A stretch of DNA of 64,000 nt from Agromyces albus (GCF_030815405.1 NZ_JAUSWX010000001.1:1798001-1862000), one strand, 5' to 3'; positions 1 to 10,440 are shown, numbered from the stretch's first letter. Notes: generated from the sequence alone by a model not told the origin. Translations and numbers: made by a program.

Positions 1-1
1 C

Positions 2-1624
2 TTCGTGTACGTCATCGCCGGCGACGGCGACCTGCAGGAGGGCGTGACGAGCGAGGCATCCTCGCTCGCCGGCCACCAGCAGCTCGGCAACCTCGTCGTC
101 ATCTACGACTCGAACCAGATCTCGATCGAAGACGACACGAACATCGCCTTCACCGAGAACGTGGCCGAGCGGTATGCGTCCTACGGATGGCACGTGCAGA
201 CCGTCGACTGGAAAGGCACCGGCGAGTATGTCGAAGACGTGCCCGCGCTCGACGCCGCGATCGCGGCCGCGAAGGGCGAGACGTCGAAGCCCTCCATCAT
301 CATCCTGAAGACGATCATCGGCTGGCCGAGCCCGGGCAAGCAGAACTCCGGCAAGATCCACGGATCGGCGCTCGGCGCCGCCGAGCTCGCCGCGACGAAG
401 GAGGTGCTCGGCTTCGACCCCGAGCTGAACTTCGTCGTCGACGCCGAGGTGCTCGAGCACACGCGTCGTGCGGGTGAGCGTGGCGCAGCGGCACGCGCCG
501 AATGGCAGCGCTCCTTCGACGAGTGGGCCGAGGCGAACCCCGACCGCAAGGCACTGCTCGACCGACTCGAGGCCGGAGAGCTTCCCGCCGACATCGAATC
601 GGTGCTGCCGAGCTTCGAGGGCGGCACCGAGGTGTCGACCCGTGCAGCATCCGGCAAGGTCATCAACGCCCTCGCCGGCGCGCTCCCCGAGTTCTGGGGC
701 GGCTCGGCCGACCTCGCCGAGTCGAACCTCACGACGATCAACGGCGCGCCCTCGTTCATCCCCTCCGAGTGGTCGACGCACGAGTTCGCGGGCAACCCCT
801 ACGGGCGTGTGCTGCACTTCGGCATCCGCGAGCACGCGATGGGCGCGATCCTCAACGGCATCGTCCTGCACGGCAAGACGCGCGCGTTCGGCGGCACGTT
901 CCTCATCTTCAGCGACTACATGCGCCCGGCCGTTCGCCTGGCCGCGCTCATGAAGGTGCCCTCGATCTTCGTCTGGACGCACGACTCCGTCGCGCTCGGC
1001 GAAGACGGCCCGACGCACCAGCCCATCGAGCAGCTCGCGACGCTCCGCGCGATCCCCGGCTTCACCGTGGTGCGACCGGCCGACGCGAACGAGGTCGCGC
1101 AAGCGTGGCTCGAGATCCTGAAGCGTCGCGACGCCCCCGTCGGCATCGCCCTCACGCGCCAGAACATCCCGGTGTTCGAGCGCGGCGACGGCGCGGCATC
1201 CGGCGACACCCTCGCCGCCGCCTCGAACCTCACCAAGGGCGCCTACGTGCTCGCCGACGCACCGTCGGGCACGCCCGACGTCATCCTCATCGCCACGGGT
1301 TCCGAGGTGCAGCTCGCACTCGGCGCGCGAGACGAGCTCGCTGCAGACGGCATCGAGGCCCGAGTGGTCTCCGCGCCGAGCCTCGAATGGTTCGAGGAGC
1401 AGGATGCCGCGTACCGCGATTCGGTGCTGCCCGCCGCCGTGACGGCTCGAGTGTCGGTCGAGGCCGGCATCGCGCTCACCTGGCAGCGCTACGTCGGCGA
1501 CCGGGGCCGCAGCGTCTCGATCGATCACTTCGGCGCATCCGCCGACTACAAGACCCTGTTCCGCGAGTTCGGCATCACGACAGAAGCCGTCGTCGCCGCC
1601 GCGAAGGAATCGCTCGCGTCCTGA
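2..1624 (+). CDS. tkt: Transketolase (5'-truncated by window edge)
   Basis: Thiamine-diphosphate enzyme that moves two-carbon ketol units between pentose, heptulose, erythrose and glycolytic sugar phosphates in the non-oxidative pentose-phosphate pathway. The frame is open at the left edge, and 540 residues are present out of the usual ~690-700, so roughly the first 150 are missing. The visible part begins right at the ThDP/Mg motif GDGDLQEG, with its partner Asn about 25 residues later (YDSNQISIE). The pyrimidine domain holds the catalytic-Glu motif FGIREHAMG and the transketolase signature GEDGPTHQP. The C-terminal domain is complete. tal follows 26 bp downstream behind a GAAGGAG ribosome-binding site, in the actinobacterial order tkt-tal-pgi-zwf-opcA-pgl. 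Confidence 0.97.
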   Translation, partial: FVYVIAGDGDLQEGVTSEASSLAGHQQLGNLVVIYDSNQISIEDDTNIAFTENVAERYASYGWHVQTVDWKGTGEYVEDVPALDAAIAAAKGETSKPSIIILKTIIGWPSPGKQNSGKIHGSALGAAELAATKEVLGFDPELNFVVDAEVLEHTRRAGERGAAARAEWQRSFDEWAEANPDRKALLDRLEAGELPADIESVLPSFEGGTEVSTRAASGKVINALAGALPEFWGGSADLAESNLTTINGAPSFIPSEWSTHEFAGNPYGRVLHFGIREHAMGAILNGIVLHGKTRAFGGTFLIFSDYMRPAVRLAALMKVPSIFVWTHDSVALGEDGPTHQPIEQLATLRAIPGFTVVRPADANEVAQAWLEILKRRDAPVGIALTRQNIPVFERGDGAASGDTLAAASNLTKGAYVLADAPSGTPDVILIATGSEVQLALGARDELAADGIEARVVSAPSLEWFEEQDAAYRDSVLPAAVTARVSVEAGIALTWQRYVGDRGRSVSIDHFGASADYKTLFREFGITTEAVVAAAKESLAS

Positions 1625-1650
1625 CGCGAGCACGAAGGAGAAACACCCTC

Positions 1651-2764
1651 ATGTCAAGCAACACCCCCACCGCCGCGCTCTCAGAGGCCGGCGTCAGCAT
1701 CTGGCTCGACGACCTGTCGCGTCAACGCATCGTCTCCGGCGGACTCGAGCGGCTCATCGCCGAGCGTGACGTCGTCGGCGTGACCACCAACCCGACGATC
1801 TTCGCCGGTGCGCTCGCGAACGGCGCCGCCTACGCCGAGCAGCTGCACGCGCTCTCCGCCGCAGGCGCCGACGTCGACACCGCGGTCTTCGAGATCACGA
1901 CCGACGACGTGCGCGACGCCGCCGAGCACTTCCGCCCCGTCTACGACCGCACCGGCGGATACGACGGTCGCGTCTCGATCGAGGTCGCCCCCGGCCTCCG
2001 CCCACGACACGGCCGCGACCATCGAGCAGGCGAAGGAACTGTGGGCGAAGGTCGACCGGCCCAACGTCATGATCAAGATCCCCGCGACGCTCGCAGGGCT
2101 CGACGCGATCACCGAGACGATCGCCGCCGGCATCAGCGTCAACGTCACGCTGATCTTCAGCCTCGACCGCTACCGCGAGGTCATCGACGCGTACCTCACA
2201 GGGCTCGAGCGTGCGAAGGCCGCCGGCATCGACCTCAGCACCATCCACTCCGTGGCCTCGTTCTTCGTGTCGCGCGTCGACACCGAGATCGACAAGCGAC
2301 TCGTCGCGATCGGCACCGATGAGGCCCTCGGGCTCAAGAGCAAGGCCGGCGTCGCGAATGCGCGGCTCGCCTACGAGCTCTACGAGCAGGTCTTCGCCGA
2401 CGAGCGTGCCACCGCATTGCTCGACGCCGGCGCGAACCGTCAGCGCCCGCTGTGGGCCTCGACCGGTGTGAAGGACCCGTCGCTCTCCGACACCCTCTAC
2501 GTCACCGAGCTCGTCGCCCAGGGCGTCGTCAACACGATGCCCGAGAAGACCCTCGAAGCCACCTTCGACCACGGCGAGATCGTCGGCGACACCGTGACCG
2601 GCGCCTACGCCGATGCCGGCGCCGTGCTCGACGCGCTCGCTCGCGTCGGCGTCGACTACGACGACGTCACCGCGCTCCTCGAGCGCGAGGGCGTCGAGAA
2701 GTTCATCGTCTCGTGGAACGAACTGCTCGACACCGTGCGCGGTGCCCTGGAGGCAGCAGCATGA
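1651..2764 (+). pseudogene. tal: Transaldolase, broken by a +1 frameshift
   Basis: Transaldolase exchanges dihydroxyacetone units between sedoheptulose-7-phosphate and glyceraldehyde-3-phosphate through a Schiff-base lysine. Frame 1 from ATG 1651 reads a good N-terminus ([12 protein letters not shown]) for 116 codons up to VSIEVAPGL. The homologous sequence then continues in frame 2 from base 2000 as [15 protein letters not shown] and holds the catalytic-lysine motif MIKIPAT. One extra C at 1996-1999 (CTCCGCC where CTCGCC is expected) explains the switch. Removing it restores about 370 residues, the normal actinobacterial length. Unrepaired, frame 1 runs on as Arg/His-rich nonsense to 2322 and the catalytic half is lost. 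It is either a genuine pseudogene or allele or a sequence error. Its stop overlaps the pgi start (ATGA). Confidence 0.9.
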
Positions 2765-4365
2765 GCTTCCGCATCTCCGTGAGCGGGGCCGCGGCCGACG
2801 CCGTGCGCGCCACCGTCCCCGGGCTCGTGGCCGACTACTTCGCGAGCGGCATCACCGGACTCGACGCCGCACTCTGGGGGCCCGAGGCCGAAGAGGAGGC
2901 TTCGAAGCGGCTCGGCTGGACCGAGGCCGTCGCGATCTCGCGGCCGCTCGTTCCCGAGATCCTCGCGCTTCGCGACAGCCTCCGCGCCGACGGCGTCGAC
3001 CACATCGTCCTCGCCGGCATGGGCGGTTCGTCGCTCGCCCCAGAGGTCATCACCCGCACGAGCGGGGTGCCCCTCACGGTGCTCGACTCGACCGAACCCG
3101 GGCAGGTGCGCGCTGCGCTCGCCGACCGGCTCGCGTCATCCGCCCTCGTCGTCTCGTCGAAGTCGGGTTCGACCGTCGAGACCGACAGCCAGCGCCGGGT
3201 CTACGAGCAGGCGTTCCGCGATGCCGGCATCGACCCCGTCTCGCGCATCATCGTGGTCACCGACCCCGGCTCGCCGCTCGACGAATCGGCCCGCGCTGCG
3301 GGATACCGCGTGTTCAACGCCGACCCCAACGTCGGCGGGCGCTACTCGGCGCTCACAGCGTTCGGCCTCGTGCCGTCAGGGCTCGCCGGCGTCGACATCT
3401 CCGAGCTCCTCGACGAGGCCGAGACGATCGAGCTCTCGCTCGCCGTCGACACCGAGGACAATCCGGGCCTCGTGCTCGGAGCCGCGATGGCCGCAACGGC
3501 ACCGCTCCGCGACAAGCTCGGTATCATCTCCGACGGCACCCACATCGTCGGATTCGCCGATTGGGCCGAGCAGCTCATCGCCGAGTCGACGGGAAAGAAC
3601 GGCACCGGCATCCTGCCCGTCGTGCTCGACGTCGACGCGCCCGAACTCGGCGCCGACCTCCCCGACCTCCAGGTCGTGCGGCTCGTCCGCGATGCGGGCG
3701 ACCAGGTCTTCGGCCACGACGACTCCGGAGAGATCCGCGTCTCGGGCACGCTCGGCGCGCAGTTGCTCGTCTGGGAGTACGCGACCGTCGTCGCGGGCCG
3801 CATCCTCGGCATCAACCCCTTCGACCAGCCCGACGTCGAGTCGGCGAAGATCGCCGCTCGCGGACTTCTCGACTCGCGGCCCGAGCCTGCCCCGGCGGCG
3901 TTCGTCGCCGACGGCATCGAGGTGCGCGGCACTCCCGAAGTCATCGGCGCGGCGAGCGATCTCGTCTCGGCGATCGACGTGCTGCTCGAAGAGCTGCCGG
4001 CGAACGGCTACATCTCGGTGCAGGCCTACGTCGACCGCGTCGCACATCCCGAGCTCGCGCGCCTCCGCGACGCGCTCGCCGCGCGGTCCGGCCGCCCGGT
4101 GACGTTCGGCTGGGGCCCGAGGTTCCTGCACTCGACCGGGCAGTTCCACAAGGGCGGCCCCGCCGTCGGCGTGTTCCTGCAGATCACGCAGGCCGCCGAC
4201 GACGACCTCGAGATTCCCGAGCGCCCGTTCACCTTCGGTCAGCTGATCGCCGCACAGGCGTCGGGCGACGCGAGCGTGCTCGCCGAGCACGGCCGGCCCG
4301 TGCTCACGCTCACGCTCACCGAGCCCCGGGCGAACATCGCCACGCTCTTCGACGCCGTCGGCTGA
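2761..4365 (+). CDS. pgi: Glucose-6-phosphate isomerase
   Basis: Interconverts glucose-6-phosphate and fructose-6-phosphate, linking glycolysis to the oxidative pentose-phosphate branch encoded next to it. The protein has 534 residues and two SIS-type sugar-phosphate domains. The phosphate-binding loops GMGGSS (about 86-91) and SKSGST (about 133-138) are clear, and ENGTGI-like catalytic-region text (GKNGTGILP) lies in the second domain. It resembles the C-terminal half of Tal-Pgi fusion enzymes more than E. coli Pgi, which fits its place directly behind tal with an ATGA overlap. Start ATG 2761 is set by that coupling. zwf follows 17 bp later behind GGAAGGA. Confidence 0.95.
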   Translation: MSFRISVSGAAADAVRATVPGLVADYFASGITGLDAALWGPEAEEEASKRLGWTEAVAISRPLVPEILALRDSLRADGVDHIVLAGMGGSSLAPEVITRTSGVPLTVLDSTEPGQVRAALADRLASSALVVSSKSGSTVETDSQRRVYEQAFRDAGIDPVSRIIVVTDPGSPLDESARAAGYRVFNADPNVGGRYSALTAFGLVPSGLAGVDISELLDEAETIELSLAVDTEDNPGLVLGAAMAATAPLRDKLGIISDGTHIVGFADWAEQLIAESTGKNGTGILPVVLDVDAPELGADLPDLQVVRLVRDAGDQVFGHDDSGEIRVSGTLGAQLLVWEYATVVAGRILGINPFDQPDVESAKIAARGLLDSRPEPAPAAFVADGIEVRGTPEVIGAASDLVSAIDVLLEELPANGYISVQAYVDRVAHPELARLRDALAARSGRPVTFGWGPRFLHSTGQFHKGGPAVGVFLQITQAADDDLEIPERPFTFGQLIAAQASGDASVLAEHGRPVLTLTLTEPRANIATLFDAVG

Positions 4366-4382
4366 GAGCCGGAAGGAACCGC

Positions 4383-5924
4383 ATGCAACCGGCCCCGATC
4401 ACCGCGCAGCACAATCCGCTGCGTTCCCCGAAGGACTACCGGCTGAATCGCATCGCCGGCCCCTCGAGCCTCATCATCTTCGGCGTGACGGGCGACCTGT
4501 CGCGCAAGAAGCTCATGCCCGCGGTCTACGACCTCGCGAACCGGGGCCTGTTGCCGCCCGGCTTCGCGCTCGTCGGCTTCGCACGCCGCGAATGGGCCGA
4601 CGAGGACTTCGAACGGGTCGTGCACGATTCGGTGAAGCAGTATGCCCGCACCGAATTTCGTGAGGACGTCTGGAAGCAGCTCGCTCGCGGCATCCGCTTC
4701 GTGCAGGGCGACTTCGACGACGACGCCGCATTCGACCGCCTGCGTGAGGTCGTCGGCGAACTCGACGAGAAGCGGGGCACGATGGGCAACCACGCGTTCT
4801 ACCTGTCGATCCCGCCGAAGTCCTTCCCGCTCGTCACCGAGCAGCTCAAGCGATCCGGGCTCACCGAGCAGAACGGCGACCAGTGGCGCCGCGTCGTGAT
4901 CGAGAAGCCGTTCGGGTCCGACCTCCAGACGGCGCGCGAGCTCAATGACGTCGTCGCCTCGGTGTTCCCGCCCGACTCCGTGTTCCGCATCGACCACTAT
5001 CTCGGCAAGGAGACGGTGCAGAACATCCTGGCCCTCCGGTTCGCGAACCAGCTCTACGAGCCGATCTGGAACGCGAACTACGTCGACCACGTGCAGATCA
5101 CGATGGCCGAGGACATCGGCGTGGGCGGCCGTGCCGGCTACTACGACGGCATCGGCGCGGCCCGCGACGTCATCCAGAACCACTTGCTGCAATTGCTCGC
5201 GCTCACCGCCATGGAGGAGCCCATCTCCTTCGAGGCGAGCGACCTCCGCGCCGAGAAGGAGAAGATCCTCGCCGCGGTGCGACTGCCCGAAGACCTCGCG
5301 ACGGGCACCGCACGTGGGCAGTACGCGGGCGGCTGGCAGGGAGGCGAAGAGGTCATCGGCTTCCTCGACGAAGACGGCATGGACCCCGAGTCCACCACCG
5401 AGACCTACGCGGCCATGAAGCTGACCATCGGCACCCGCCGATGGGCCGGCGTGCCGTTCTACCTTCGTGCGGGCAAGCGACTCGGCCGCAGGGTCACCGA
5501 GATCGCCGTCGTCTTCAAGCGGGCACCCCAGCAGGTCTTCGCCGCCAGCCAGACGTCGCAACTCGGGCAGAACGCCCTCGTCATCCGGGTACAGCCCGAC
5601 GAAGGGGTCACCATCCGCTTCGGCTCGAAAGTCCCCGGCGCCGGCATGCAGGTGCGCGACGTGACGATGGACTTCGGCTACGGGCACGCGTTCACCGAGG
5701 CGAGCCCCGAGGCGTACGAACGCCTCATCCTCGACGTGCTGCTCGGCGACCCGCCGCTCTTCCCCCGTCAGGAGGAGGTCGAGCTCTCGTGGAAGATCCT
5801 CGACCCGATCGAGGAGTTCTGGGAGACCCAGGGCCAGCCCGAGCAATACCGCCCCGGCACCTGGGGGCCCGCCTCGGCCGATGAGCTGCTGGAACGCGAC
5901 GGACGAAGCTGGAGACGCCCATGA
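4383..5924 (+). CDS. zwf: Glucose-6-phosphate 1-dehydrogenase
   Basis: Catalyses the NADP-dependent first step of the oxidative pentose-phosphate pathway, glucose-6-phosphate to 6-phosphogluconolactone. It has 513 residues, a typical length. The N-terminal Rossmann motif GVTGDLSRKK is at about 34-43, EKPFG at about 174-178, and the active-site signature RIDHYLGKE at about 202-210 with the catalytic histidine. The gene follows pgi closely and its stop overlaps the opcA start (ATGA). OpcA is the actinobacterial and cyanobacterial partner needed for full Zwf assembly or activity, so coupled expression fits complex formation. Confidence 0.97.
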   Translation: MQPAPITAQHNPLRSPKDYRLNRIAGPSSLIIFGVTGDLSRKKLMPAVYDLANRGLLPPGFALVGFARREWADEDFERVVHDSVKQYARTEFREDVWKQLARGIRFVQGDFDDDAAFDRLREVVGELDEKRGTMGNHAFYLSIPPKSFPLVTEQLKRSGLTEQNGDQWRRVVIEKPFGSDLQTARELNDVVASVFPPDSVFRIDHYLGKETVQNILALRFANQLYEPIWNANYVDHVQITMAEDIGVGGRAGYYDGIGAARDVIQNHLLQLLALTAMEEPISFEASDLRAEKEKILAAVRLPEDLATGTARGQYAGGWQGGEEVIGFLDEDGMDPESTTETYAAMKLTIGTRRWAGVPFYLRAGKRLGRRVTEIAVVFKRAPQQVFAASQTSQLGQNALVIRVQPDEGVTIRFGSKVPGAGMQVRDVTMDFGYGHAFTEASPEAYERLILDVLLGDPPLFPRQEEVELSWKILDPIEEFWETQGQPEQYRPGTWGPASADELLERDGRSWRRP

Positions 5925-6886
5925 TCGTCGATCTGCCCGACACCACCACGAGCCAGGTCTCGAAGACCCTCGTGAAGATCCGCGAAGAGGGCGGCGTCGT
6001 TGCGCTCGGTCGGGTGCTCACGCTCGTCATCGCCACCTCCCCCGGCGCCGAAGAGGAGGCCATCGAGGCCGCCAACGACGCGTCGCGCGAGCATCCGATG
6101 CGCGTGATCGTGGTCTCACGGGAGCCGGGCACCGAGACCTCGGCGGTCGAGCCGCGGCTCGATGCCGAGATCCGTGTGGGCGGCGACGCCGGCGCGAGCG
6201 AGGTCATCGTGCTTCGAGCGTGCGGCGATGCGGCCAGCGACGAGGAGAGCCTCGTGATGGGCCTGCTGCTGCCCGATGCCCCCGTGGTGACCTGGTGGCC
6301 CGCTGCCGCACCCGAGGTTCCCGGCAAGTCGCCGCTTGGCCGCATCGCACACCGCAGGATCACGGATGCCTCGACGCAGCCCGATCCCCAGGCCGCGCTT
6401 CACAATCTCGCCTCGAGCTACACCCCAGGCGACGCTGACTTCGCGTGGACTCGCCTGACACTGTGGCGCGCGCAACTCGCCGCCGTGCTCGACCAGCCGC
6501 CATACGAACCCGTCACCGACGTCCACGTGACGGGGGCGATCGACTCCCCCTCGACGACACTGCTCGCGGCGTGGCTGAAGCTGCAGCTGTCGGCTCCGAC
6601 CACCTACGAGTTGACGAGTGTGGAAGCCGGTTCGCACGGCATCCACGGGGTGCGACTCGGGCGGGATGGCGGCGCCATCGAACTCGTGCGCGACGTGCCC
6701 GGCATCGCGACGCTTCGTCAGCCGAGCCAGCCGCTGCACGATCTCGCCCTGCCGCGGCGGAATCTCCGTGACTGCCTCGCCGACGAGCTCCGACGCCTCG
6801 ACCCCGATGAGCTGTACGGTGAAGTGATCACGAGCGGGCTCGCCCTGCTCGAGGACGCCGACGATGGAGGAGGCCGCGCCGCATGA
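5921..6886 (+). CDS. opcA: Glucose-6-phosphate dehydrogenase assembly protein OpcA
   Basis: OpcA-family protein of 321 residues. The family is an allosteric or assembly partner of Zwf and is found mainly in cyanobacteria and actinobacteria. The order opcA-after-zwf-before-pgl is diagnostic. Visible family features are the early segment TTSQVSKTLVKIREEGG, the central PDAPVVTWWPAAAPE stretch and a conserved C-terminal SQPLHDLALPRRNL region. It has no enzymatic motif. It is coupled to zwf upstream and to pgl downstream by ATGA overlaps, so the three should be made in step. Confidence 0.95.
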   Translation: MIVDLPDTTTSQVSKTLVKIREEGGVVALGRVLTLVIATSPGAEEEAIEAANDASREHPMRVIVVSREPGTETSAVEPRLDAEIRVGGDAGASEVIVLRACGDAASDEESLVMGLLLPDAPVVTWWPAAAPEVPGKSPLGRIAHRRITDASTQPDPQAALHNLASSYTPGDADFAWTRLTLWRAQLAAVLDQPPYEPVTDVHVTGAIDSPSTTLLAAWLKLQLSAPTTYELTSVEAGSHGIHGVRLGRDGGAIELVRDVPGIATLRQPSQPLHDLALPRRNLRDCLADELRRLDPDELYGEVITSGLALLEDADDGGGRAA

Positions 6887-7653
6887 CGAATGAGCGCCGC
6901 GTGCTCGTACACCCCGACAAGGCCTCGCTCGCAGGAGCGGTGGCGGCGCGCTTCATCACGAAGACGCTCGACATCCTCGACGCGCAACCGCTCGCGCACA
7001 TCGTGCTCACCGGCGGCACGATGGGCGCCTCTGTGCTCGAGGCGGTCGCGTCGTCGCCGGCCCACACCTCGGTCGACTGGTCGCGCGTGCACTTCTGGTG
7101 GGGCGACGAGCGGTGGGTGCCCGCCGGAGATGCCGAGCGCAACGACGGACAGTCGCGAGCCGCCCTCCTCGACCGGCTCGAGCTTCCGGCCGAGAACGTC
7201 CACCCGTTCCCGGCATCGGATGCCGGCATCTCGCTCGACGAGGCCGCCGACGTCTACGCAGCCGAACTCGCGGCGCACGGCGTCGACGGATTGCCGCACC
7301 CCGTCTTCGACATCACGTTCCTCGGCGCCGGCCCCGACGGGCACATCGCCTCGCTGTTCCCGCATCGATCGGGAATCCAGGTCACCGACCGCACGGTCAT
7401 CCCGGTGCGGAACTCGCCGAAGCCGCCGCCCGAGCGATTGAGCCTCACACGACCCGTGCTGAACGCGTCGCAGCGCATCTGGATCGTGCTCGCAGGAGCC
7501 GACAAGGCCTCAGCGCTCGGACTCGCCCTCGCCGGTGCGAGCCGCGACGAAGTGCCCGTCGCCGGCATCAAGGGACGCCGACGCACGGTGTTCTTCGTGG
7601 ACCGTGAAGCGGCTGCCGAAGTTCCCGAAGAGCTCATCACGCCCGACTACTGA
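6883..7653 (+). CDS. pgl: 6-Phosphogluconolactonase
   Basis: Hydrolyses 6-phosphogluconolactone, the Zwf product, to 6-phosphogluconate. The 256-residue protein belongs to the glucosamine-6-phosphate isomerase/6-phosphogluconolactonase superfamily. Signatures include LTGGTMGASVLEAV near the N-terminus, VHFWWGDERWVPAGD in the middle, and GPDGHIASLFPH with the catalytic histidine. It is the last gene of the plus-strand pentose-phosphate run, overlapping the opcA stop by ATGA. A long perfect hairpin starts 14 bp after its stop codon. Confidence 0.96.
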   Translation: MTNERRVLVHPDKASLAGAVAARFITKTLDILDAQPLAHIVLTGGTMGASVLEAVASSPAHTSVDWSRVHFWWGDERWVPAGDAERNDGQSRAALLDRLELPAENVHPFPASDAGISLDEAADVYAAELAAHGVDGLPHPVFDITFLGAGPDGHIASLFPHRSGIQVTDRTVIPVRNSPKPPPERLSLTRPVLNASQRIWIVLAGADKASALGLALAGASRDEVPVAGIKGRRRTVFFVDREAAAEVPEELITPDY

Positions 7654-7666
7654 ACACGTCCGTCGC

Positions 7667-7714
7667 AGACATGAAGCAGGGCCGGCCCTTTGGAGCCGGC
7701 CCTGCTTCATGTCT
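7667..7714. terminator. Bidirectional terminator, 20-bp perfect inverted repeat
   Basis: Arms 7667-7686 and 7695-7714 are perfect 20-bp reverse complements around an 8-base loop (CCTTTGGA). The repeat lies between the convergent genes pgl (plus) and rbpA (minus). It has no long T-tract on either side, as is usual in high-GC actinobacteria. The position and the symmetry argue for a terminator serving both operons. Confidence 0.85.
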
Positions 7715-7731
7715 GGTTCTGGTTCGGTGCC

Positions 7732-8088
7732 TCAGGCCTGTCCGCGCCGGATGCGCAACTGCGTGAGTGCGTCGTCGAGCAGGGCAGCGGCCTCTTCGTC
7801 GGTGCGACGTTCCTTGACGTAGGCGAGGTGCGTCTTGTACGGCTCGAGCTTCGAGACCGAAGGCGGGTTCTCGCGATCGCGCCCGGCGGGCAGCCCCGTG
7901 GAGGGGCTGTCGATGGTGTCGGGGATCTCCTCTTCGGGCAGGTTCGCTGCGAAGTACCGCACCGTCTCATTGCCCTGGGCGTCCCAGTAGCTCACCGCGA
8001 CGCGATCGGCGTGGAAGCCACGATCCTGTTCGCCCATCGGCCCGGCGCCCACGCGCGAGCCACGAATGGCGCTGTTTCCTGAAGCCAT
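7732..8088 (-). CDS. rbpA: RNA polymerase-binding protein RbpA
   Basis: Actinobacteria-specific transcription activator that binds RNA polymerase and the group-1/2 sigma factor and stabilises open complexes. The protein has 118 residues. IRGSRVG near the N-terminus, a short beta-barrel core (VAVSYWDAQGNET), a basic linker and the C-terminal sigma-interaction helix (KTHLAYVKERRTDEEAAALL) match the family. No cysteines are present in the core, so this form cannot bind zinc as some RbpA proteins do. ATG 8088 is chosen because the family N-terminus begins there and GGGGAGAAGA lies upstream. It follows secG by 14 bp on the same strand. Confidence 0.93.
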   Translation of the reverse strand: MASGNSAIRGSRVGAGPMGEQDRGFHADRVAVSYWDAQGNETVRYFAANLPEEEIPDTIDSPSTGLPAGRDRENPPSVSKLEPYKTHLAYVKERRTDEEAAALLDDALTQLRIRRGQA

Positions 8089-8102
8089 CTTCTTCTCCCC
8101 CG

Positions 8103-8354
8103 TCAGATTCCGGCGTCGAACTTGGTGATGAGACCGAGCACGACGATGCAGGTCACCCAGATGAGTCCGAGGATGACCGTGATCCGGTTGAGGTTTCGCT
8201 CGGCGACACCCGATGCGCCGAGGCTCGAGGTGACGCCTCCTCCGAACATGTCGGAGAGACCGCCACCGCGGCCCTTGTGCAACAGGATGAGCAGTGTCAG
8301 CAGGAGGCTCGTGAGACCGAGCAGCACCTGCAGGACGACCTGGAGAATCTCCAC
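8103..8354 (-). CDS. secG: Preprotein translocase subunit SecG
   Basis: Small membrane subunit of the SecYEG protein-export channel, 83 residues. It has two hydrophobic helices (about residues 2-23 and 57-76) separated by the polar GKGGGLSDMFGGG-like loop, here HKGRGGGLSDMFGGG, the SecG hallmark. Start GTG 8354 is preferred over an upstream in-frame start because the hydrophobic family N-terminus (EILQVVLQVLLG) begins there and AAAGG lies a few bases upstream. secG downstream of gap-pgk-tpiA is the standard arrangement in Gram-positive bacteria. Confidence 0.93.
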   Translation of the reverse strand: MEILQVVLQVLLGLTSLLLTLLILLHKGRGGGLSDMFGGGVTSSLGASGVAERNLNRITVILGLIWVTCIVVLGLITKFDAGI

Positions 8355-8435
8355 GGTGAACCTTTCCGGGCACGACGCAGGGGGTCGGGCCGACAATCAG
8401 TATAACGGCACGCGAGCCGCGGCCGAGGAGGCGGG

Positions 8436-9224
8436 CTAGGCTCCGACGTGCTTCTTGAACCGCGCGATGCTCGAGAACTCGGCGATGTCGAGGCTCGCTC
8501 CGCCGACGAGTGCCCCATCGACGTTCGGTTCGCGAAGGAACGAGGCGATGTTCGCCGCCTTCACCGAGCCGCCGTAGAGCACGCGCGTCGCCTGGGCGGT
8601 CTCGTCACCGAACACCTCGGTGAGCACGCCACGAAGAGCTGCGGCGACCTGCTCGGCCTGATCGGGCGTCGCGGCCTGACCCGAGCCGATGGCCCAGACC
8701 GGCTCGTAGGCGACGACGAGTCCCTTCGACCCGTCGACGCCTTCCAGCGCGGCGCGCAGCTGCGCGACCGGCACGGCACTCGGGCCATGCGCCTCGAGGT
8801 CTTCGGCGGTCTCGCCGACGCACAGCACGGGGATGAGGCCGTGGCGGTGCGCAGCGAGCACCTTCGCGTTGATGTCGGCATCGCGCTCGCCATGCAGGGT
8901 GCGTCGCTCGGAGTGGCCGATGATCACGTACCGGCAGTCGAGTGCCGCGAGGAACGCCCCCGAGATCTCACCCGTGTATGCCCCGGAGTCGTGCGCCGAG
9001 ACATCCTGTGCGCCGTACGCGATCGGGAGCGAGTCAGCCGAGACGAGCGTCTGCACCGATCGCAGGTCGGTGAACGGCGGGAACACCGCCACCTCGGCGT
9101 CGGCGAAGTCGTGCTTCGCGTCGGCGAGGCTCCACGCGAGCTTCTGCACGAACGCGATCGACTGCAGGTGATCGAGGTTCATCTTCCAGTTCCCTGCGAT
9201 GAACGGAGTGCGCTTCACTGCCAT
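8436..9224 (-). CDS. tpiA: Triosephosphate isomerase
   Basis: Interconverts dihydroxyacetone phosphate and glyceraldehyde-3-phosphate. It is a 262-residue TIM barrel with the N-terminal substrate lysine in GNWKMN (about 11-16), the electrophilic histidine in IIGHSERR, and the catalytic glutamate in [11 protein letters not shown]. The phosphate-gripper text YGGSVK is near the C-terminus. The start overlaps the pgk stop by 10 bases, so the pair is translationally coupled. Confidence 0.97.
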   Translation of the reverse strand: MAVKRTPFIAGNWKMNLDHLQSIAFVQKLAWSLADAKHDFADAEVAVFPPFTDLRSVQTLVSADSLPIAYGAQDVSAHDSGAYTGEISGAFLAALDCRYVIIGHSERRTLHGERDADINAKVLAAHRHGLIPVLCVGETAEDLEAHGPSAVPVAQLRAALEGVDGSKGLVVAYEPVWAIGSGQAATPDQAEQVAAALRGVLTEVFGDETAQATRVLYGGSVKAANIASFLREPNVDGALVGGASLDIAEFSSIARFKKHVGA

Positions 9225-10429
9225 CCGAGGACCTCCAGTCCGGGAAGCTTCTTGCCTTCGAGGAACTCGAGGCTTGCGCCTCCGCCCGTTGAGATATGAC
9301 CGAACTGGTCGTCGGAGAACCCGAGCTGCCGCACCGCGGCGGCGGAGTCGCCGCCGCCGACGACACTGAGCCCATTGACGGCCGTGAGGGCCTCGGCGAC
9401 CGTGAGGGTGCCTGCAGCGAACGGCGCGAGCTCGAACACGCCCATGGGCCCGTTCCAGAACACCGTCTTCGAACCGCGGATGTGCTCGGCGAAGACCGCT
9501 GCGGTGTCGGGCCCGATGTCGAGTCCGAGTCCGGATGCCCCGAACGGCGTCTCCTCGATCGCATCCGAGGGCGTCACGACGTGCTCTGCCTCGGCCGAGA
9601 AGGCTGACGCAACGACGACGTCAGTCGGCAGCACGATCGACACGCCACGCTCCGTCGCCTCGGCGAGATAGCCGCGCACCGTCTCGATCTGGTCTTCCTC
9701 GAGCAGGCTCGAGCCGACCTTGTGGCCCTGTGCAGCGAGGAAGGTGAAGAGCATGCCGCCCCCGATGAGCAGGGTGTCGACTCGGGGCAGCAGGTGTGCG
9801 ATGACGCCGAGCTTGTCGGAGACCTTCGATCCGCCGAGCACGACCGTGTAGGGGCGCTCAGGCGATTCGGTGAGCCGGTCGAGCACTTCGAGCTCGGCGG
9901 CGATCAGCAGTCCTGCCGCGCTCGGCCGGAGCTCCTCGAGTTCGAAGACGCTCGCCTGCTTGCGATGCACGACGCCGAACCCGTCGGAAACCACGGCGTC
10001 GGCGAACGCGGCGAGCTCGCCCGCGAACGCGGTGCGCTCCGCCTCGTTCTTACTGGTCTCGCCCGGGTTGAACCGGAGGTTCTCGAGCACGAGCACCTCG
10101 CCGTCGCCGAGCGCCGCGACCTTGGCCGCGGCATCCGTTCCGACGGTGTCGGCGGCGAAGCCGACCGGAGCGTCGAGCAGCTCGCCGAGGCGCGCCGCGA
10201 CGGGAGCGAGGCTGTACTTCGGGTCGGGCGCTCCGTCGGGCCGCCCGAGGTGGGAGACCACGATGACGCGGGCGCCCTGGCCGATGAGGGCCTCGAGCGT
10301 GGGGACCGATGCCCGCACGCGGCCGTCGTCCGTGATGACCGCGTTCTGCAGAGGAACGTTCAGGTCACAACGGACGACGACGCGCTTGCCGGCGAGCGGA
10401 CCGAGAGTATCGATCGTTCGCAGGGTCAC
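9215..10429 (-). CDS. pgk: Phosphoglycerate kinase
   Basis: Transfers phosphate from 1,3-bisphosphoglycerate to ADP in lower glycolysis. The protein has 404 residues, a normal length. The N-terminal substrate motif [29 protein letters not shown] and the C-terminal nucleotide-binding [11 protein letters not shown] are all present. Start GTG 10429 is chosen because the family N-terminus begins [16 protein letters not shown]; the longer open frame runs back into gap. It lies 11 bp behind gap and overlaps tpiA. Confidence 0.96.
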   Translation of the reverse strand: MTLRTIDTLGPLAGKRVVVRCDLNVPLQNAVITDDGRVRASVPTLEALIGQGARVIVVSHLGRPDGAPDPKYSLAPVAARLGELLDAPVGFAADTVGTDAAAKVAALGDGEVLVLENLRFNPGETSKNEAERTAFAGELAAFADAVVSDGFGVVHRKQASVFELEELRPSAAGLLIAAELEVLDRLTESPERPYTVVLGGSKVSDKLGVIAHLLPRVDTLLIGGGMLFTFLAAQGHKVGSSLLEEDQIETVRGYLAEATERGVSIVLPTDVVVASAFSAEAEHVVTPSDAIEETPFGASGLGLDIGPDTAAVFAEHIRGSKTVFWNGPMGVFELAPFAAGTLTVAEALTAVNGLSVVGGGDSAAAVRQLGFSDDQFGHISTGGGASLEFLEGKKLPGLEVLGWQ

Positions 10430-10440
10430 GATGACTCGGC

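Noticed and set aside
502..2322. 606-codon open frame overlapping tkt and the start of tal
   Set aside because: Its first part is an Arg/His-rich shadow of tkt. Only the stretch from 1651 to 1998 is real (the tal N-terminus), after which it is again out of frame.
4239..5846. Long minus-strand open frame (535 codons) opposite pgi/zwf
   Set aside because: High-GC antisense shadow. The translation is rich in Asp/Glu/Leu/Val/Arg without domain motifs, and the plus strand carries complete pgi and zwf.
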